Program-made: the position numbers and the translations under genes
Part shown: positions 47,336 through 55,774 of the stretch, piece by piece
Layout: each line of letters starts with the position of its first letter
Position numbering within the stretch: position 1 is the first letter of the stretch
NCBI RefSeq assembly: GCF_013410115.1
Contig: NZ_JACCCV010000002.1
Coordinates: 1,674,001 to 1,738,000, forward strand
DNA: 64,000 nt
Reading direction: 5' to 3'
Origin: Tunturiibacter gelidiferens
GTDB lineage: Bacteria > Acidobacteriota > Terriglobia > Terriglobales > Acidobacteriaceae
Notes under the pieces: generated by a model
Told to the model about the DNA's origin: nothing
The model's database searches: none
Seen by the model: the letters and a program-made list of their open reading frames with translations, nothing else

Positions 47336-48031
47336 TTATTTGCTGGTGTTCGCCAAGGAGGTCAACGATTGGATCTGGTTCCCCTCTGTGTCGAAGTTGG
47401 CGGGATCGAGCCAGCGCTCAAAAGTAAGCTTGCGGTCAGGCCATTCGCTATCGAGCATGGAGTACCAAGCTGAGTCGCGGCTGCGTCCTTTGATTACCAT
47501 GTGTTGGCGAAAGATACCCTCGAAGGTGAAGCCGAACCGCTCGGCTGCTCGCCGCGAAGGCAGATTAAGCGCATTGCACTTCCACTCGTAGCGTCGAAAG
47601 CCCAGTTCCTCGAAGACATATCGCGTCATGAGATAAATTCCTTCGGTGGCGGCACGCGTTCGCTGCAACTGGGGAGAGAACATTATGTTGCCGACTTCGA
47701 TGACGCCGTTGGGTGGGTCGATCCGCATCAGGCTGGCGTATCCGGCGGCAGCGGTTGTCCCCGAAGGTTGTTTTGGGAGGATTGCGAAGAACCGGGAAGC
47801 GTTGTCGTTCTCTTTGGCATGCAGAGCCTGAAGGCAGTCCTCTTCGCGCGCGTAAGGACCGTCGCTGAGCCACGTCCATACGGAATCGTGGCCGTTTACA
47901 GCCAACCAGATCGAGTGTCCGTGTTGTGCTGCAGTGAGCGGTTCGAGTCGGGACCATTGACCATCCAAGGTAATGGCCTGAGGCGGGCGCGCCGACTTCC
48001 AGTTTGCCAAATTCAGGTTGAGTTCCGACAC
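47336..48031 (-). CDS. GNAT family N-acetyltransferase
   Basis: About 231 residues of a GNAT/RimL-type acetyltransferase: VIEVGNIMFSPQLQRTRAATEGIYL holds the acetyl-CoA loop, followed by YVFEELGFRRYEWKCNALN and RAAERFGFTFEGIFRQHMV. The start is uncertain. The frame is open to 48208, but the first 60 codons overlap a small gene in another frame and look non-coding; GTG 48031 lies just before the conserved part. Confidence 0.82.
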   Translation of the reverse strand: MSELNLNLANWKSARPPQAITLDGQWSRLEPLTAAQHGHSIWLAVNGHDSVWTWLSDGPYAREEDCLQALHAKENDNASRFFAILPKQPSGTTAAAGYASLMRIDPPNGVIEVGNIMFSPQLQRTRAATEGIYLMTRYVFEELGFRRYEWKCNALNLPSRRAAERFGFTFEGIFRQHMVIKGRSRDSAWYSMLDSEWPDRKLTFERWLDPANFDTEGNQIQSLTSLANTSK

Positions 48032-48120
48032 CAGATCAGGATAGCAGTGGAGACCCGCAGATCCTGCTGCGTTCCAGCGTGTAGCACGGAAGAAGGCACG
48101 GCTTGCGCCGCACCCCTCCT

Positions 48121-48234
48121 TTACGTTGTCGGGTGGAACGTCACCAGAACCGTGACAAAGATCACACCAAAAAGAATGACCAGCAGCGGCCACCAACGAT
48201 CCACCCAAGAGATCGACTCAGTTGACGAACTCAT
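48121..48234 (-). CDS. Small single-span membrane protein, 37 residues
   Basis: A short frame: MSSSTESISWVDRWWPLL, then a hydrophobic segment (LVILFGVIFVTVLVTF) and the end HPTT. AAAGGAGG lies eight bases before the ATG, a strong ribosome binding site, and the hydrophobic profile makes a real single-span protein likely. It precedes the acetyltransferase gene on the same strand; another AAAGGAGGGG overlaps its stop. No family recognised. Confidence 0.55.
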   Translation of the reverse strand: MSSSTESISWVDRWWPLLVILFGVIFVTVLVTFHPTT

Positions 48235-48368
48235 CTCAACATCCTCCTTTACCACTTTCAAATCCTAACCGAGAATCAATGCCAGGCTCAATGTTCAGCT
48301 TTTGCGGTTATGGTTATGGAGCAGAAGCTTAGATTGTTTAGAAGCCTGCTTGCTCGTAGGAGCCTCAA

Positions 48369-49811
48369 ATGAAACTGGCAATCCCTTTTCTCTCTACTCT
48401 TTTATGCATCTCCGCGTCGGTGTCTGTACTTGGCCAGAAGAGCCCAGAGACGACCGGCACCTCCGCAGAGGGGTCGACGATTTTGCGGCAGTACGATCAA
48501 GCCATCGATGAGGTTGCGGAACGGGCGATGCACTCCGTTGTCCAAATAGAAGTGACCGGCTTCGGAAAGCCGGAGACCAGCGACGACGATCAGGATCAGA
48601 CGACGCTGCAACGACAGCGTGTGATTGGGTCAGGGGTTATCGTCGATCCGGACGGGTATATCGTCACCAACAACCATGTAGTCGCTGGTGCTCTTCGGAT
48701 TCGCGTGATCGTTGCGCCGACGACGGTGGAGTTGCTAACCTGGCACACTCAACTGGCGAACCCGCAGCATGTCTACGAAGCAAAATTGATCGGCACGAAT
48801 CGATATGCTGATCTCGCAGTCATCAAGATCGAGGCTCACGACCTTCCGGCGATAGCATTGCCGGAGTCCTTTCAGGTGCGCTTAGGCCAGACGGTTATTG
48901 CGATTGGATCGCCGCAGGGGCTGGACCACACGATCACCAAAGGAATCATAAGCGCGGTGGGCAGACAGCCTGAATTGGATCGACCGATGGTTTACGTGCA
49001 GACCGATGCGCCCATCAATCCGGGCAATAGCGGTGGTCCACTGATCGACCGCGATGGCAATTTAGTTGGAATCAACACCTTCATCTATAGCTCTGGAGGT
49101 GGCAGCGAAGGTCTGGGATTTGCCGTTCCTGAACCTGTCGTTCGTTTCGTCTATAACGAATTGAAAGCGCACGGATTTGTGCCTTCTGTTTCCATCGGAG
49201 CACATGCACAGGCGATTACTCCTGATCTTGCTGGGGGCCTGAAGTTAACTCAGGATCATGGTGTGATCTTCTCTGATGTCGATACGACTGGCCCGGCCGC
49301 AGCGGCGGGGTTGCGCCCGGGGGACATTGTGCAGACGATAGATGGCGTTCCGATTGACTCTTTTCCGAAGTACACGGCCTATTTGTATGTGCATAAGCGC
49401 GGAGCGCCACTCCACATGGAGATCCTGCGCGGTGGCAAACCGGTCAAACTTTCTGTGAATGCTGTCGATTCGCTTCCTATCGTGGATAGCTTGTCGGATC
49501 TCACAAATCCGAAGAAGGATCTGATTCCGGCTCTAGGAGTCTTTGTGGTCGATCTCAATGATTTTATCGCCGCTGCGTTGCCTGGGTTGCGCTCCAAGCG
49601 GGGAGTCGTGGTGGCCGGCGTTCTGACGGGAGAGCCGTCTACTCTTGCGAATCTGGAGGTGGGAGACGTAGTTCGGGCGATCAATGGGAGACCGCTCAAT
49701 ACCTCCGACGAGTTGCGGCAGCAGCTTGCGAACTTCAAACCAGGTGATTCAGTAGCGTTGGAGGTAGAACGCCAGTCGGTTTTGCAGTATGTGGCTTTTG
49801 AAGTTGAGTAG
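48369..49811 (+). CDS. HtrA/DegP-like serine protease with two PDZ domains
   Basis: A 480-residue periplasmic protease. Signal peptide about 1-22. The trypsin-like domain shows His103 in VTNNHVV, Asp148 in YADLAVIK and Ser221 in NPGNSGGP. PDZ domains follow at about 275-365 (GPAAAAGLRPGDIVQTIDG) and 385-478 (LANLEVGDVVRAINGRPL). It degrades or refolds damaged envelope proteins. Its stop is five bases from that of the convergent lepB gene. Confidence 0.93.
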   Translation: MKLAIPFLSTLLCISASVSVLGQKSPETTGTSAEGSTILRQYDQAIDEVAERAMHSVVQIEVTGFGKPETSDDDQDQTTLQRQRVIGSGVIVDPDGYIVTNNHVVAGALRIRVIVAPTTVELLTWHTQLANPQHVYEAKLIGTNRYADLAVIKIEAHDLPAIALPESFQVRLGQTVIAIGSPQGLDHTITKGIISAVGRQPELDRPMVYVQTDAPINPGNSGGPLIDRDGNLVGINTFIYSSGGGSEGLGFAVPEPVVRFVYNELKAHGFVPSVSIGAHAQAITPDLAGGLKLTQDHGVIFSDVDTTGPAAAAGLRPGDIVQTIDGVPIDSFPKYTAYLYVHKRGAPLHMEILRGGKPVKLSVNAVDSLPIVDSLSDLTNPKKDLIPALGVFVVDLNDFIAAALPGLRSKRGVVVAGVLTGEPSTLANLEVGDVVRAINGRPLNTSDELRQQLANFKPGDSVALEVERQSVLQYVAFEVE

Positions 49812-49815
49812 CAGG

Positions 49816-50685
49816 CTAGCGGACGATTTTGAAGGTGCGGCCCCAGCGGGCGAAGTCGACTACGGAGTCGATTTTGCTGACGCGTCGGCGGCTGGGATTA
49901 GCGGTGGCGGACTGGGCTATGCTGCCGCTTGAGTCGGCGTCGTCGGAGACCTGGGGTTGCAGCGAAAAGTAGATGACGAGGGGTTTGCCGACGATGGCTT
50001 CGCGAGGGACGAAGCCCCAGTAGCGGCTGTCTTCGCTGTCGTTGCGGTTGTCGCCGAGGACGAAGTAGTTGCCCGTCGGAATGATGAGCTCGTTGTTCTC
50101 GATGAGGGAGCGCATGCGGATCCACCAGTGGGAGTCGATCTCGGGGTCGGCGCTCTGGAGGCGGGGGAAGTTGTCGCGGAAGCTGTCGGGTGGGCTGGGG
50201 CGGTAGACGGCGTAGGGTTCGGCGAGGGCGCGGCCGTTGATGTAGACGCGGCCCTGGCGGAGGCGGAGGTGGTCGCCGGGGAGGCCGATGACACGCTTGA
50301 TGAGGTGGAGGGTGGCGTCGACGGGATCGTGGAAGACGATGATATCGCCACGGTGGATGGCTGCGGCGGGGAGGAGAGTGCCGGCACCGTCGGGGGCTGC
50401 GGCCTGCTTGTCGACGAGGAGGAAGTCGCCGACGAGAAGCGTGGACTCCATGGATTCGGAGGGGATGCGGAAGGGCTGCACGCAGAAGGTGATGATGAAG
50501 ATGGCGATGACGATGAGGTGCAGAAGGGATTGGAGTGCGGTGAAGACGCTGGGTCTGTCGTGATGCGCGTGGTGTCGTCGCTGCGCTGGGGATGAGTGCG
50601 GGGCCGGCGGACGCGTCGGTGGGATGTTGGATGAGGAGGGGCTTTGGGCGGCAGGATTGCTGGAGACGGCGGCGGGTTGGGTCAT
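49816..50685 (-). CDS. lepB: Signal peptidase I
   Basis: A 289-residue signal peptidase I. A basic Pro/Ser-rich N-terminus of about 45 residues precedes one membrane segment (about 53-70). The catalytic Ser78 lies in RIPSESMEST, the general base Lys130 in HLIKRVIGLPGD, and the box LGDNRNDSEDSRYWGFV follows. It cleaves signal peptides outside the inner membrane. ATG overlaps the stop of rnc by four bases, so the two form an operon. Confidence 0.93.
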   Translation of the reverse strand: MTQPAAVSSNPAAQSPSSSNIPPTRPPAPHSSPAQRRHHAHHDRPSVFTALQSLLHLIVIAIFIITFCVQPFRIPSESMESTLLVGDFLLVDKQAAAPDGAGTLLPAAAIHRGDIIVFHDPVDATLHLIKRVIGLPGDHLRLRQGRVYINGRALAEPYAVYRPSPPDSFRDNFPRLQSADPEIDSHWWIRMRSLIENNELIIPTGNYFVLGDNRNDSEDSRYWGFVPREAIVGKPLVIYFSLQPQVSDDADSSGSIAQSATANPSRRRVSKIDSVVDFARWGRTFKIVR

Positions 50686-51512
50686 TCGACTACCTCCGCT
50701 GTTACGTCGAGGGAGGAGGTCTCGGCCACCATGCGGGCTTCGGCGATGAGGCGCTCGAATGCGAGGCGGGCGGCGGCTTGCTGGGCCTGTTTTTTGGTGG
50801 AGCCTTCGGATTCAGCGAGGGCGCGGGAGCCGCCGGATTTGTCATCGATGCGGACTTCGACGCGGAAGCGCTTTTGGTGGTCGGGTCCGCTCTGGTCGGT
50901 GAGGACGTAGTGAGGCTGGCCGGCTCCGGTAGCCTGGAGGTGCTCCTGGAGGGCGGATTTGTGGTCGCCGATGGCGCCGCTGAAGGTTTTGCTGCCTGCG
51001 AGGGCGAGGTGAAGATCGGGGAGAGCGGGCTCGATGATGTGCTTTTCGATGAAGGCGCGTGCGGCGGGGAGGCCACCGTCGAGGTAGAGGGCTGCGATGA
51101 CGGCTTCGAGGGCGTTGGCCAGGAGGGCGGGTTTTTTGCGGCCGCCGCTCTGCTCTTCGCCGCGACCGAGACGGAGGAGCGAGCCGAGGTCGATGCGAGC
51201 GGCTACCTCCCCGAGGTGGCGGCGGCTGACGAGAGAGGCGCGGAGGCGAGTGAGTTCGCCCTCGCGGGAGGCGGGGAAGCGGCGGAAGAGAGCCTCTGCG
51301 ACGGCGAGACCAAGGACTGCGTCGCCGACGAACTCGAGCTGCTCGTTGTCGGCGGCTGGATCGGGGAGGGTTTCAGGGTTGGTCTCGTAGGCGAGCGAAC
51401 GGTGGGTGAGGGCCCAGGTGAGGAGATCGGGACGCTGGAAGATGTGTTCGAACAGAGCCGTGGGGGCGTCGTTCGACTGCGATCGTCCGGGCTTTCTGTG
51501 GCGCGTCGTCAT
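50682..51512 (-). CDS. rnc: Ribonuclease III
   Basis: A 276-residue RNase III. The nuclease signature NEQLEFVGDAVLGLA (57-70) contains the catalytic Glu60 and Asp64; the second acidic site is in ANALEAVIAALYLDGG. A double-stranded-RNA binding domain covers about 185-265. It processes rRNA precursors and other duplex RNAs. Upstream of lepB with overlapping stop and start. Confidence 0.94.
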   Translation of the reverse strand: MTTRHRKPGRSQSNDAPTALFEHIFQRPDLLTWALTHRSLAYETNPETLPDPAADNEQLEFVGDAVLGLAVAEALFRRFPASREGELTRLRASLVSRRHLGEVAARIDLGSLLRLGRGEEQSGGRKKPALLANALEAVIAALYLDGGLPAARAFIEKHIIEPALPDLHLALAGSKTFSGAIGDHKSALQEHLQATGAGQPHYVLTDQSGPDHQKRFRVEVRIDDKSGGSRALAESEGSTKKQAQQAAARLAFERLIAEARMVAETSSLDVTAEVVE

Positions 51513-51821
51513 AGAACTTCCCTGCTCTACTTTACCGGACGGAGACGGCTTAGTGCTAAGGGGTGGACGCTCGATGGTAGCGGAAAGAAGCGGATTTGCC
51601 GGGAAAGCTTACTCCTGCGGCGGCGAAAGGGACACCTGTTCGGGGTGAAGTTTCGATGCTGCCAAGGGCTCTGTCCGGGCCATGGGCAGCGACGAGCAAA
51701 ACAAAGACAGAAGCAGATCCCTGCGGGATGACAAGCAAAAGCAAAAGGACAAGCAAAAGCAAAGGACAGGCAAAAGCAAAAATCAAGCAAAAGCAAAACA
51801 GCGGCAAAAGCGGGGCAATGC
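51513..51821. other. Intergenic stretch with low-complexity tract
   Basis: About 310 bases between rnc and the TPR gene; holds the CAAAAG repeat described separately and otherwise no feature. Confidence 0.4.
51731..51811 (+). repeat. Irregular CAAAAG tandem tract
   Basis: About ten copies of CAAAAG/CAAAAGG in 80 bases (ACAAGCAAAAGCAAAAGGAC and onward), strongly purine-biased on the plus strand. It lies directly after the TPR gene's stop codon and before the rnc promoter region. Confidence 0.85.
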
Positions 51822-53624
51822 CTAGTGGGGCGGCGGGGGACGGTAGGCGTCTTTCTCGGCTTTTCCGCTGGGGTCCAGTGGGGCGTCGTCATCTTCTTCC
51901 TGTTGATGGGCGACTTTTGGTGCAACGAAGGGCTCCTTGATTCCCTTTTCAGCGGCTGCCTTGGTGTCGGGCTGGGCGTCGCGGACGGTGAGAGCGGCCT
52001 GGTACTCGGCGACGGCCTTCCTGCGATCGTCTTTGACGTCATAGAGGCGACCTAAATAGATGTGCGACCAGGCGAGGGTGCGTGGATCCTTCGAAGAGTC
52101 GAGGACCTCCTGAAAGTCGGCGAAGGCGGCCCCAGGCTGGCGCTGCATGAGGTTGACGCGAGCGAGGACGTAGTGGGCCTGGGCGTGGTCGCCTTTGGGG
52201 TCGGCGAGAACTTTGTTGGCGATGTCGGACGCGCCGGCGAGATCACCCTTGAAGATCTTCTCTTCGGCAAGTTGCAGACCGGTAAGTTGCTGCGGGGCGC
52301 GACGGAGGACGTCGCGGCTGCCGGAGGGCAGGAAGGCGATCTGCTGGGCATGATGGCGCTCGCGGTCGACGTCCATGCCGTAGACCATCTCGCCCATATA
52401 CTCTTTGAGGCTGACGGATTCTTTCTCCATCTGGCCGACCTGATTGTAGAAGTATTCGGTGAGCACCCAGCCCTGTCGCATGGCGAGATCGACTGCCTTG
52501 CGGCGGGTGGCTTCGGCTTCACGCTCGTAGGCGCTCAGGTCGGCGTTGTACTGCTCGATCTCGGCGCGCTGCTTTACGGCAGTCGGCTTGGCTGGTTTGG
52601 GGATCCCTACGTCCATCGTCCTGTCTTCGACGGCTTTGATGAGGCACTCCGTGATGAGAGGCACGATCTCAGTTTTGTAGGTGTAGTCGAGCGGCGCATC
52701 CTGAACAGCTTTGAGCAGAGGCTGGAGGCGTTCCATCGCGGAGGCGCGAGAGTAGACCAGAGGCTCGATCTCGTAGTGGAGATAGCTATGGCGGATGTCG
52801 TCCATGTGGACTGCGCCGAGAGGTTCGGCCGCCGGCGAGGTTACGACGATGTAGTCGTTCGAGTAGATGCGTGCGTTGGTGACGGAGGGAGACAGCATGG
52901 GCTCGAGCAGAACGAGGAAGCGGCGTCCATCGTAGCTGCTGACCGGGAGATGGAGGTAGATGTTGGTGCTGAGAATGGTGCGTGTGAGTGGGTCGTGGAC
53001 ACGCTTGAGGAGGTCTTCATACTCAGCGCGATGTTCAATCCAGATGGCGTGGAGATTTACACTCTCAGCGAATGTTCTTAGCAGAGGAAGGATGTTGACG
53101 ACCTGGGTGGAGTCGGGCGGCAATTCCGTCTCGCCGACGATGGGGGAGAGGCTGGGCGGAGGCGACAGGTAGAGAGCCAGCGAGATGTATTGGGCAAGGT
53201 TGAGGCTGGCATCAACGAGGGTGTGCTCACGGACGTAGGCGCAGAGCGCGTCTCTGCTGGTGCGGGTGTCGGCGGAGGCGGCAATTTGCGCGTTAATGTC
53301 ATCGCGAATCTTGAGGCGCACCGGGGCGGAGTTGGCGAGGCCGTCGTCATATCCGCAGACGTTTAGCGCAACAGCGAGATCGAAGAGAGGCTCACTGGTT
53401 TCGAGAGTAATAGCAGAGCCACCAGCTTCCGGTTGAGCGATGCGGGGCGCAGATTTGGCGGGCGCCTCTTTCGAGATGGTCGCATCGGGAGGGCTCTCTG
53501 AACTGCTGCTGGAAGAACTCGATTGCGCCCTGACGCTGAGAGGGGTCAGGAGCAAGGAAGACGCGAGGCAGACGAGGAGGAACGCGGGATGACGAAAGGA
53601 AGACGGTTTTGCTGGAAAGGACAC
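51822..53624 (-). CDS. Exported TPR-containing hypothetical protein
   Basis: A 600-residue exported protein: signal peptide about 1-33 (ending VRAQ), a Ser-run, then about 350 residues of a conserved domain common in Acidobacteria but unnamed to me (CAYVREHTLVDASLNLAQYI, YDGRRFLVLLEPMLSP, ILSTNIYLHLP). The end has TPR units (LAEEKIFKGDLAGASDIANK, AHYVLARVNLMQRQPGAAFADF) and a charged tail. It may scaffold an envelope complex. The start codon is GTG. Confidence 0.75.
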   Translation of the reverse strand: MSFPAKPSSFRHPAFLLVCLASSLLLTPLSVRAQSSSSSSSSESPPDATISKEAPAKSAPRIAQPEAGGSAITLETSEPLFDLAVALNVCGYDDGLANSAPVRLKIRDDINAQIAASADTRTSRDALCAYVREHTLVDASLNLAQYISLALYLSPPPSLSPIVGETELPPDSTQVVNILPLLRTFAESVNLHAIWIEHRAEYEDLLKRVHDPLTRTILSTNIYLHLPVSSYDGRRFLVLLEPMLSPSVTNARIYSNDYIVVTSPAAEPLGAVHMDDIRHSYLHYEIEPLVYSRASAMERLQPLLKAVQDAPLDYTYKTEIVPLITECLIKAVEDRTMDVGIPKPAKPTAVKQRAEIEQYNADLSAYEREAEATRRKAVDLAMRQGWVLTEYFYNQVGQMEKESVSLKEYMGEMVYGMDVDRERHHAQQIAFLPSGSRDVLRRAPQQLTGLQLAEEKIFKGDLAGASDIANKVLADPKGDHAQAHYVLARVNLMQRQPGAAFADFQEVLDSSKDPRTLAWSHIYLGRLYDVKDDRRKAVAEYQAALTVRDAQPDTKAAAEKGIKEPFVAPKVAHQQEEDDDAPLDPSGKAEKDAYRPPPPH

Positions 53625-53700
53625 GATATAGATTCGACGCTCCCGTGAAGTTTATGGGAGCGAAGGTATGCGAGGCAACCTGTCCACGGTATTCATCGGT

Positions 53701-54060
53701 TCAGGAGAGCGGAGTTTCGCGAATCTCCATACTGCGAATAAGGCCATCCTGCACAAGATAGACGTGTTCCACGATTCGATCTGAGAGAACCTTGCCAGTC
53801 AGATCGCGCACTACTTGATGAACTTGAACGATGGTGCGGCCGTCTGGGTTCAAGGCAAAGCCCGTGGGTTCGACATGAGGGTCGAGCATGGCCCACTGAC
53901 GGGTCCAATAGTCGCGCACAGCGCTATGGCCGCGGACACGACCACCCTCCAACGCATTGGGCCAGTCCACGTCGGGGTGCATGAGGTTAAGTACGGAGTC
54001 TATCTCGCGGATATTGAAGTGTTCGTAGGCAGAGGCGAGCAGTTCGCGATCAGTTTGCAT
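53701..54060 (-). CDS. SnoaL/NTF2-like protein
   Basis: A 119-residue NTF2-fold protein with the SnoaL pattern: ASAYEHFNIREIDSVLNLMH, PDVDWPNALEGGRVRGHSAV and a beta-rich end. The fold binds small ligands or acts as isomerase; no specific substrate is evident. It follows the anti-sigma gene by 45 bases. Confidence 0.8.
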   Translation of the reverse strand: MQTDRELLASAYEHFNIREIDSVLNLMHPDVDWPNALEGGRVRGHSAVRDYWTRQWAMLDPHVEPTGFALNPDGRTIVQVHQVVRDLTGKVLSDRIVEHVYLVQDGLIRSMEIRETPLS

Positions 54061-54104
54061 GGACTCAACTCTTGGGTCAACCTGTGTGTGGCGAAATGGA
54101 CTTT

Positions 54105-54788
54105 CTAGCCGCGGACGGAGATGCCCGAGAAGGTCAGCACGACGCGTCCGCGCACCGGTGCGCCGAAGACGCTGGCGGGCTGGAAGACACTGGTCAAAAG
54201 CTGATCTACCACCTGGCTCTGGGTCGCCGGACTCTCAGGTCCGGAGACGATGCGGTAGTCGTAGACTTTACCTTCTGAGTTCACGCTGGCCTCAACAATG
54301 ATGACGCCGTCGTGATCGGTGACGATGGCGTGCGGATTGACTGAAGAGTAGAGATAGTGAGGAGAGGTCATCGCGCCGAGGGGTTCGTCGTTTGCCATGA
54401 CGGGCTCCGGCGCAGCGAAAAGTCCGAGCAGAAGCGCGATGCCGCCGACGAGTGCGACGGTGCCTGCGAAACCTGCAGAGACCTGCAGAAGCATCGGACG
54501 GACGGCGTTGTCCCACTTGAGGCTAACTGTATCGATCCAACTCGATTTGCGCCTGGAGTGCTCATGCGAGATGGCCAGCCGAAGCCGAAGCGCCAGGTCT
54601 GCAGGGGCCTTCGCCGGTCCTACGCTTGCGAGGACCTGCTGAGTAGCACGCCACGCGGTAAACTCGCGCTTGCATTCGGCACAGCTCTCCAGATGCGACG
54701 CGATCTTATGCATCTGGCGTCCACTGATATCACCGTCGAGATAAGCCGAGAAAGAAGACTGGCACTTCAGACAGGTTGGGGAGGTCAT
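54105..54788 (-). CDS. Anti-sigma factor with zinc finger and TonB-like C-terminus
   Basis: A 227-residue protein. The N-terminal ZAS domain holds the HxxxCxxC motif in HLESCAECK and binds the cognate sigma factor. One membrane segment (about 104-127, FAGTVALVGGIALLLGLF) follows. The periplasmic part (SVNSEGKVYDYRIVSGPES to the end) resembles the TonB C-terminal beta domain, which is notable for an anti-sigma factor. ATG overlaps the sigma gene stop by four bases. Confidence 0.85.
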   Translation of the reverse strand: MTSPTCLKCQSSFSAYLDGDISGRQMHKIASHLESCAECKREFTAWRATQQVLASVGPAKAPADLALRLRLAISHEHSRRKSSWIDTVSLKWDNAVRPMLLQVSAGFAGTVALVGGIALLLGLFAAPEPVMANDEPLGAMTSPHYLYSSVNPHAIVTDHDGVIIVEASVNSEGKVYDYRIVSGPESPATQSQVVDQLLTSVFQPASVFGAPVRGRVVLTFSGISVRG

Positions 54789-55489
54789 TGGGCCACCTCG
54801 ACGTTGGATGTCTGAGAGTCTATGGAAGACGCAGAATTGGTTGCAGCGACGGCGCCGTCGGCGTTCAAGATGGTGCGAAGGGCGGCGCGGCCGCGGGTGA
54901 GTCGCGACTTCACGGTGCCAAGATTGGCGTTGAGGATCTCGGCGATCTCTTCGTAAGCGAAACCTTCGATCTCTCGCAGGATCACTACAGTGCGAAAAGC
55001 CTCTGGAATTTGGCGAAGGGCAGCTTCGACGCGCTCGCGAACTTCGGCCTGGGCGACGTGGTCGAAGGGAGAATCGGACTGATCGGCAAGCGTAGAGGCG
55101 AGGCTAAGATGACTGTTTTCGGCATCGGGATCGGCCTCAAAGGAGGAGTCGATGGTGATCTCCTGCTTTTTGTGGCGTGACCACCAGCGCCTCTGATTAG
55201 AGGCCTCGTGAAGCGCGATGCGATAGAGCCAGGTTCGCAGACTGGCATCGCCGTGGAAGCCGCGGATGCTGCGGAATACCTTGATGAAGACTTCCTGCGT
55301 GATGTCTGCGGCGTCGGCTGGATCGTTGAGGCTGCGTGCGATGAGAGAGTAGAGCGGCTGATGGTACTGCGCGATCAGCACAGCGAACGCCTCCTCGGAG
55401 CCGGCCTTGAGGTCAGCGATGAGAGCAACGTCTTCGGTGGTAATGCCTATCGCACTGGCTAGATTGCCCACTATCGTGCCCGCCTGCAT
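54785..55489 (-). CDS. ECF-type RNA polymerase sigma factor
   Basis: A 234-residue sigma-70 family protein with region 2 (FAVLIAQYHQPLYSLIARSL, DAADITQEVFIKVFRSIRGF) and region 4 (IPEAFRTVVILREIEGFAYE, IAEILNANLGTVKSRLTRG). It directs transcription of envelope-stress or similar genes and should be held by the anti-sigma factor encoded next in the same operon. Confidence 0.92.
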   Translation of the reverse strand: MQAGTIVGNLASAIGITTEDVALIADLKAGSEEAFAVLIAQYHQPLYSLIARSLNDPADAADITQEVFIKVFRSIRGFHGDASLRTWLYRIALHEASNQRRWWSRHKKQEITIDSSFEADPDAENSHLSLASTLADQSDSPFDHVAQAEVRERVEAALRQIPEAFRTVVILREIEGFAYEEIAEILNANLGTVKSRLTRGRAALRTILNADGAVAATNSASSIDSQTSNVEVAQ

Positions 55490-55698
55490 ATCGGGTGTCC
55501 TTTACATTACGACGTGATGAATCGCTATGCAACTTTCGAGAGCGCGACGCTCCAGAAGGTATTAGAAACTGCGCCGCCGGCGGCCGAGTGCTCGCTCACT
55601 CTATTAGACTTAGACACCGGTGCAGGATAGATAAGTTCCCGCCGACGTTGACTAATATTGAGCTGTCAGCCAGAATAGAAAGAGTCCTTCCTGAGAGT

Positions 55699-55774
55699 GG
55701 GCCTGTGGCGCAGCTGGGAGCGCGCTTCCATGGCATGGAAGAGGTCATCGGTTCGATCCCGATCAGGTCCACCA
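55699..55774 (+). tRNA. tRNA-Ala (GGC)
   Basis: Seventy-six bases with encoded CCA. Acceptor GGGCCTG pairs with CAGGTCC; anticodon arm CTTCC/GGAAG encloses ATGGCAT (anticodon GGC); T-arm GGTTCGATCC. Its 3' end overlaps the last codons of the integrase gene on the other strand, marking it as the attachment site of the element to the right. Confidence 0.95.

Noticed and set aside
47501-48268. 255-codon plus-strand frame
   Set aside because: Antisense to the GNAT gene and the small membrane gene, without any domain.
49957-51731. Long plus-strand frames of 212 and 379 codons
   Set aside because: They are antisense to lepB and rnc; composition is that of GC-rich shadow frames (long Glu/Gly/Ala runs) and they have no domain.
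51731-51811. CRISPR array
   Set aside because: The unit is only 6 bases with no spacers.
52062-53081. 339-codon plus-strand frame
   Set aside because: Antisense shadow of the exported TPR protein; no domain or start signal.
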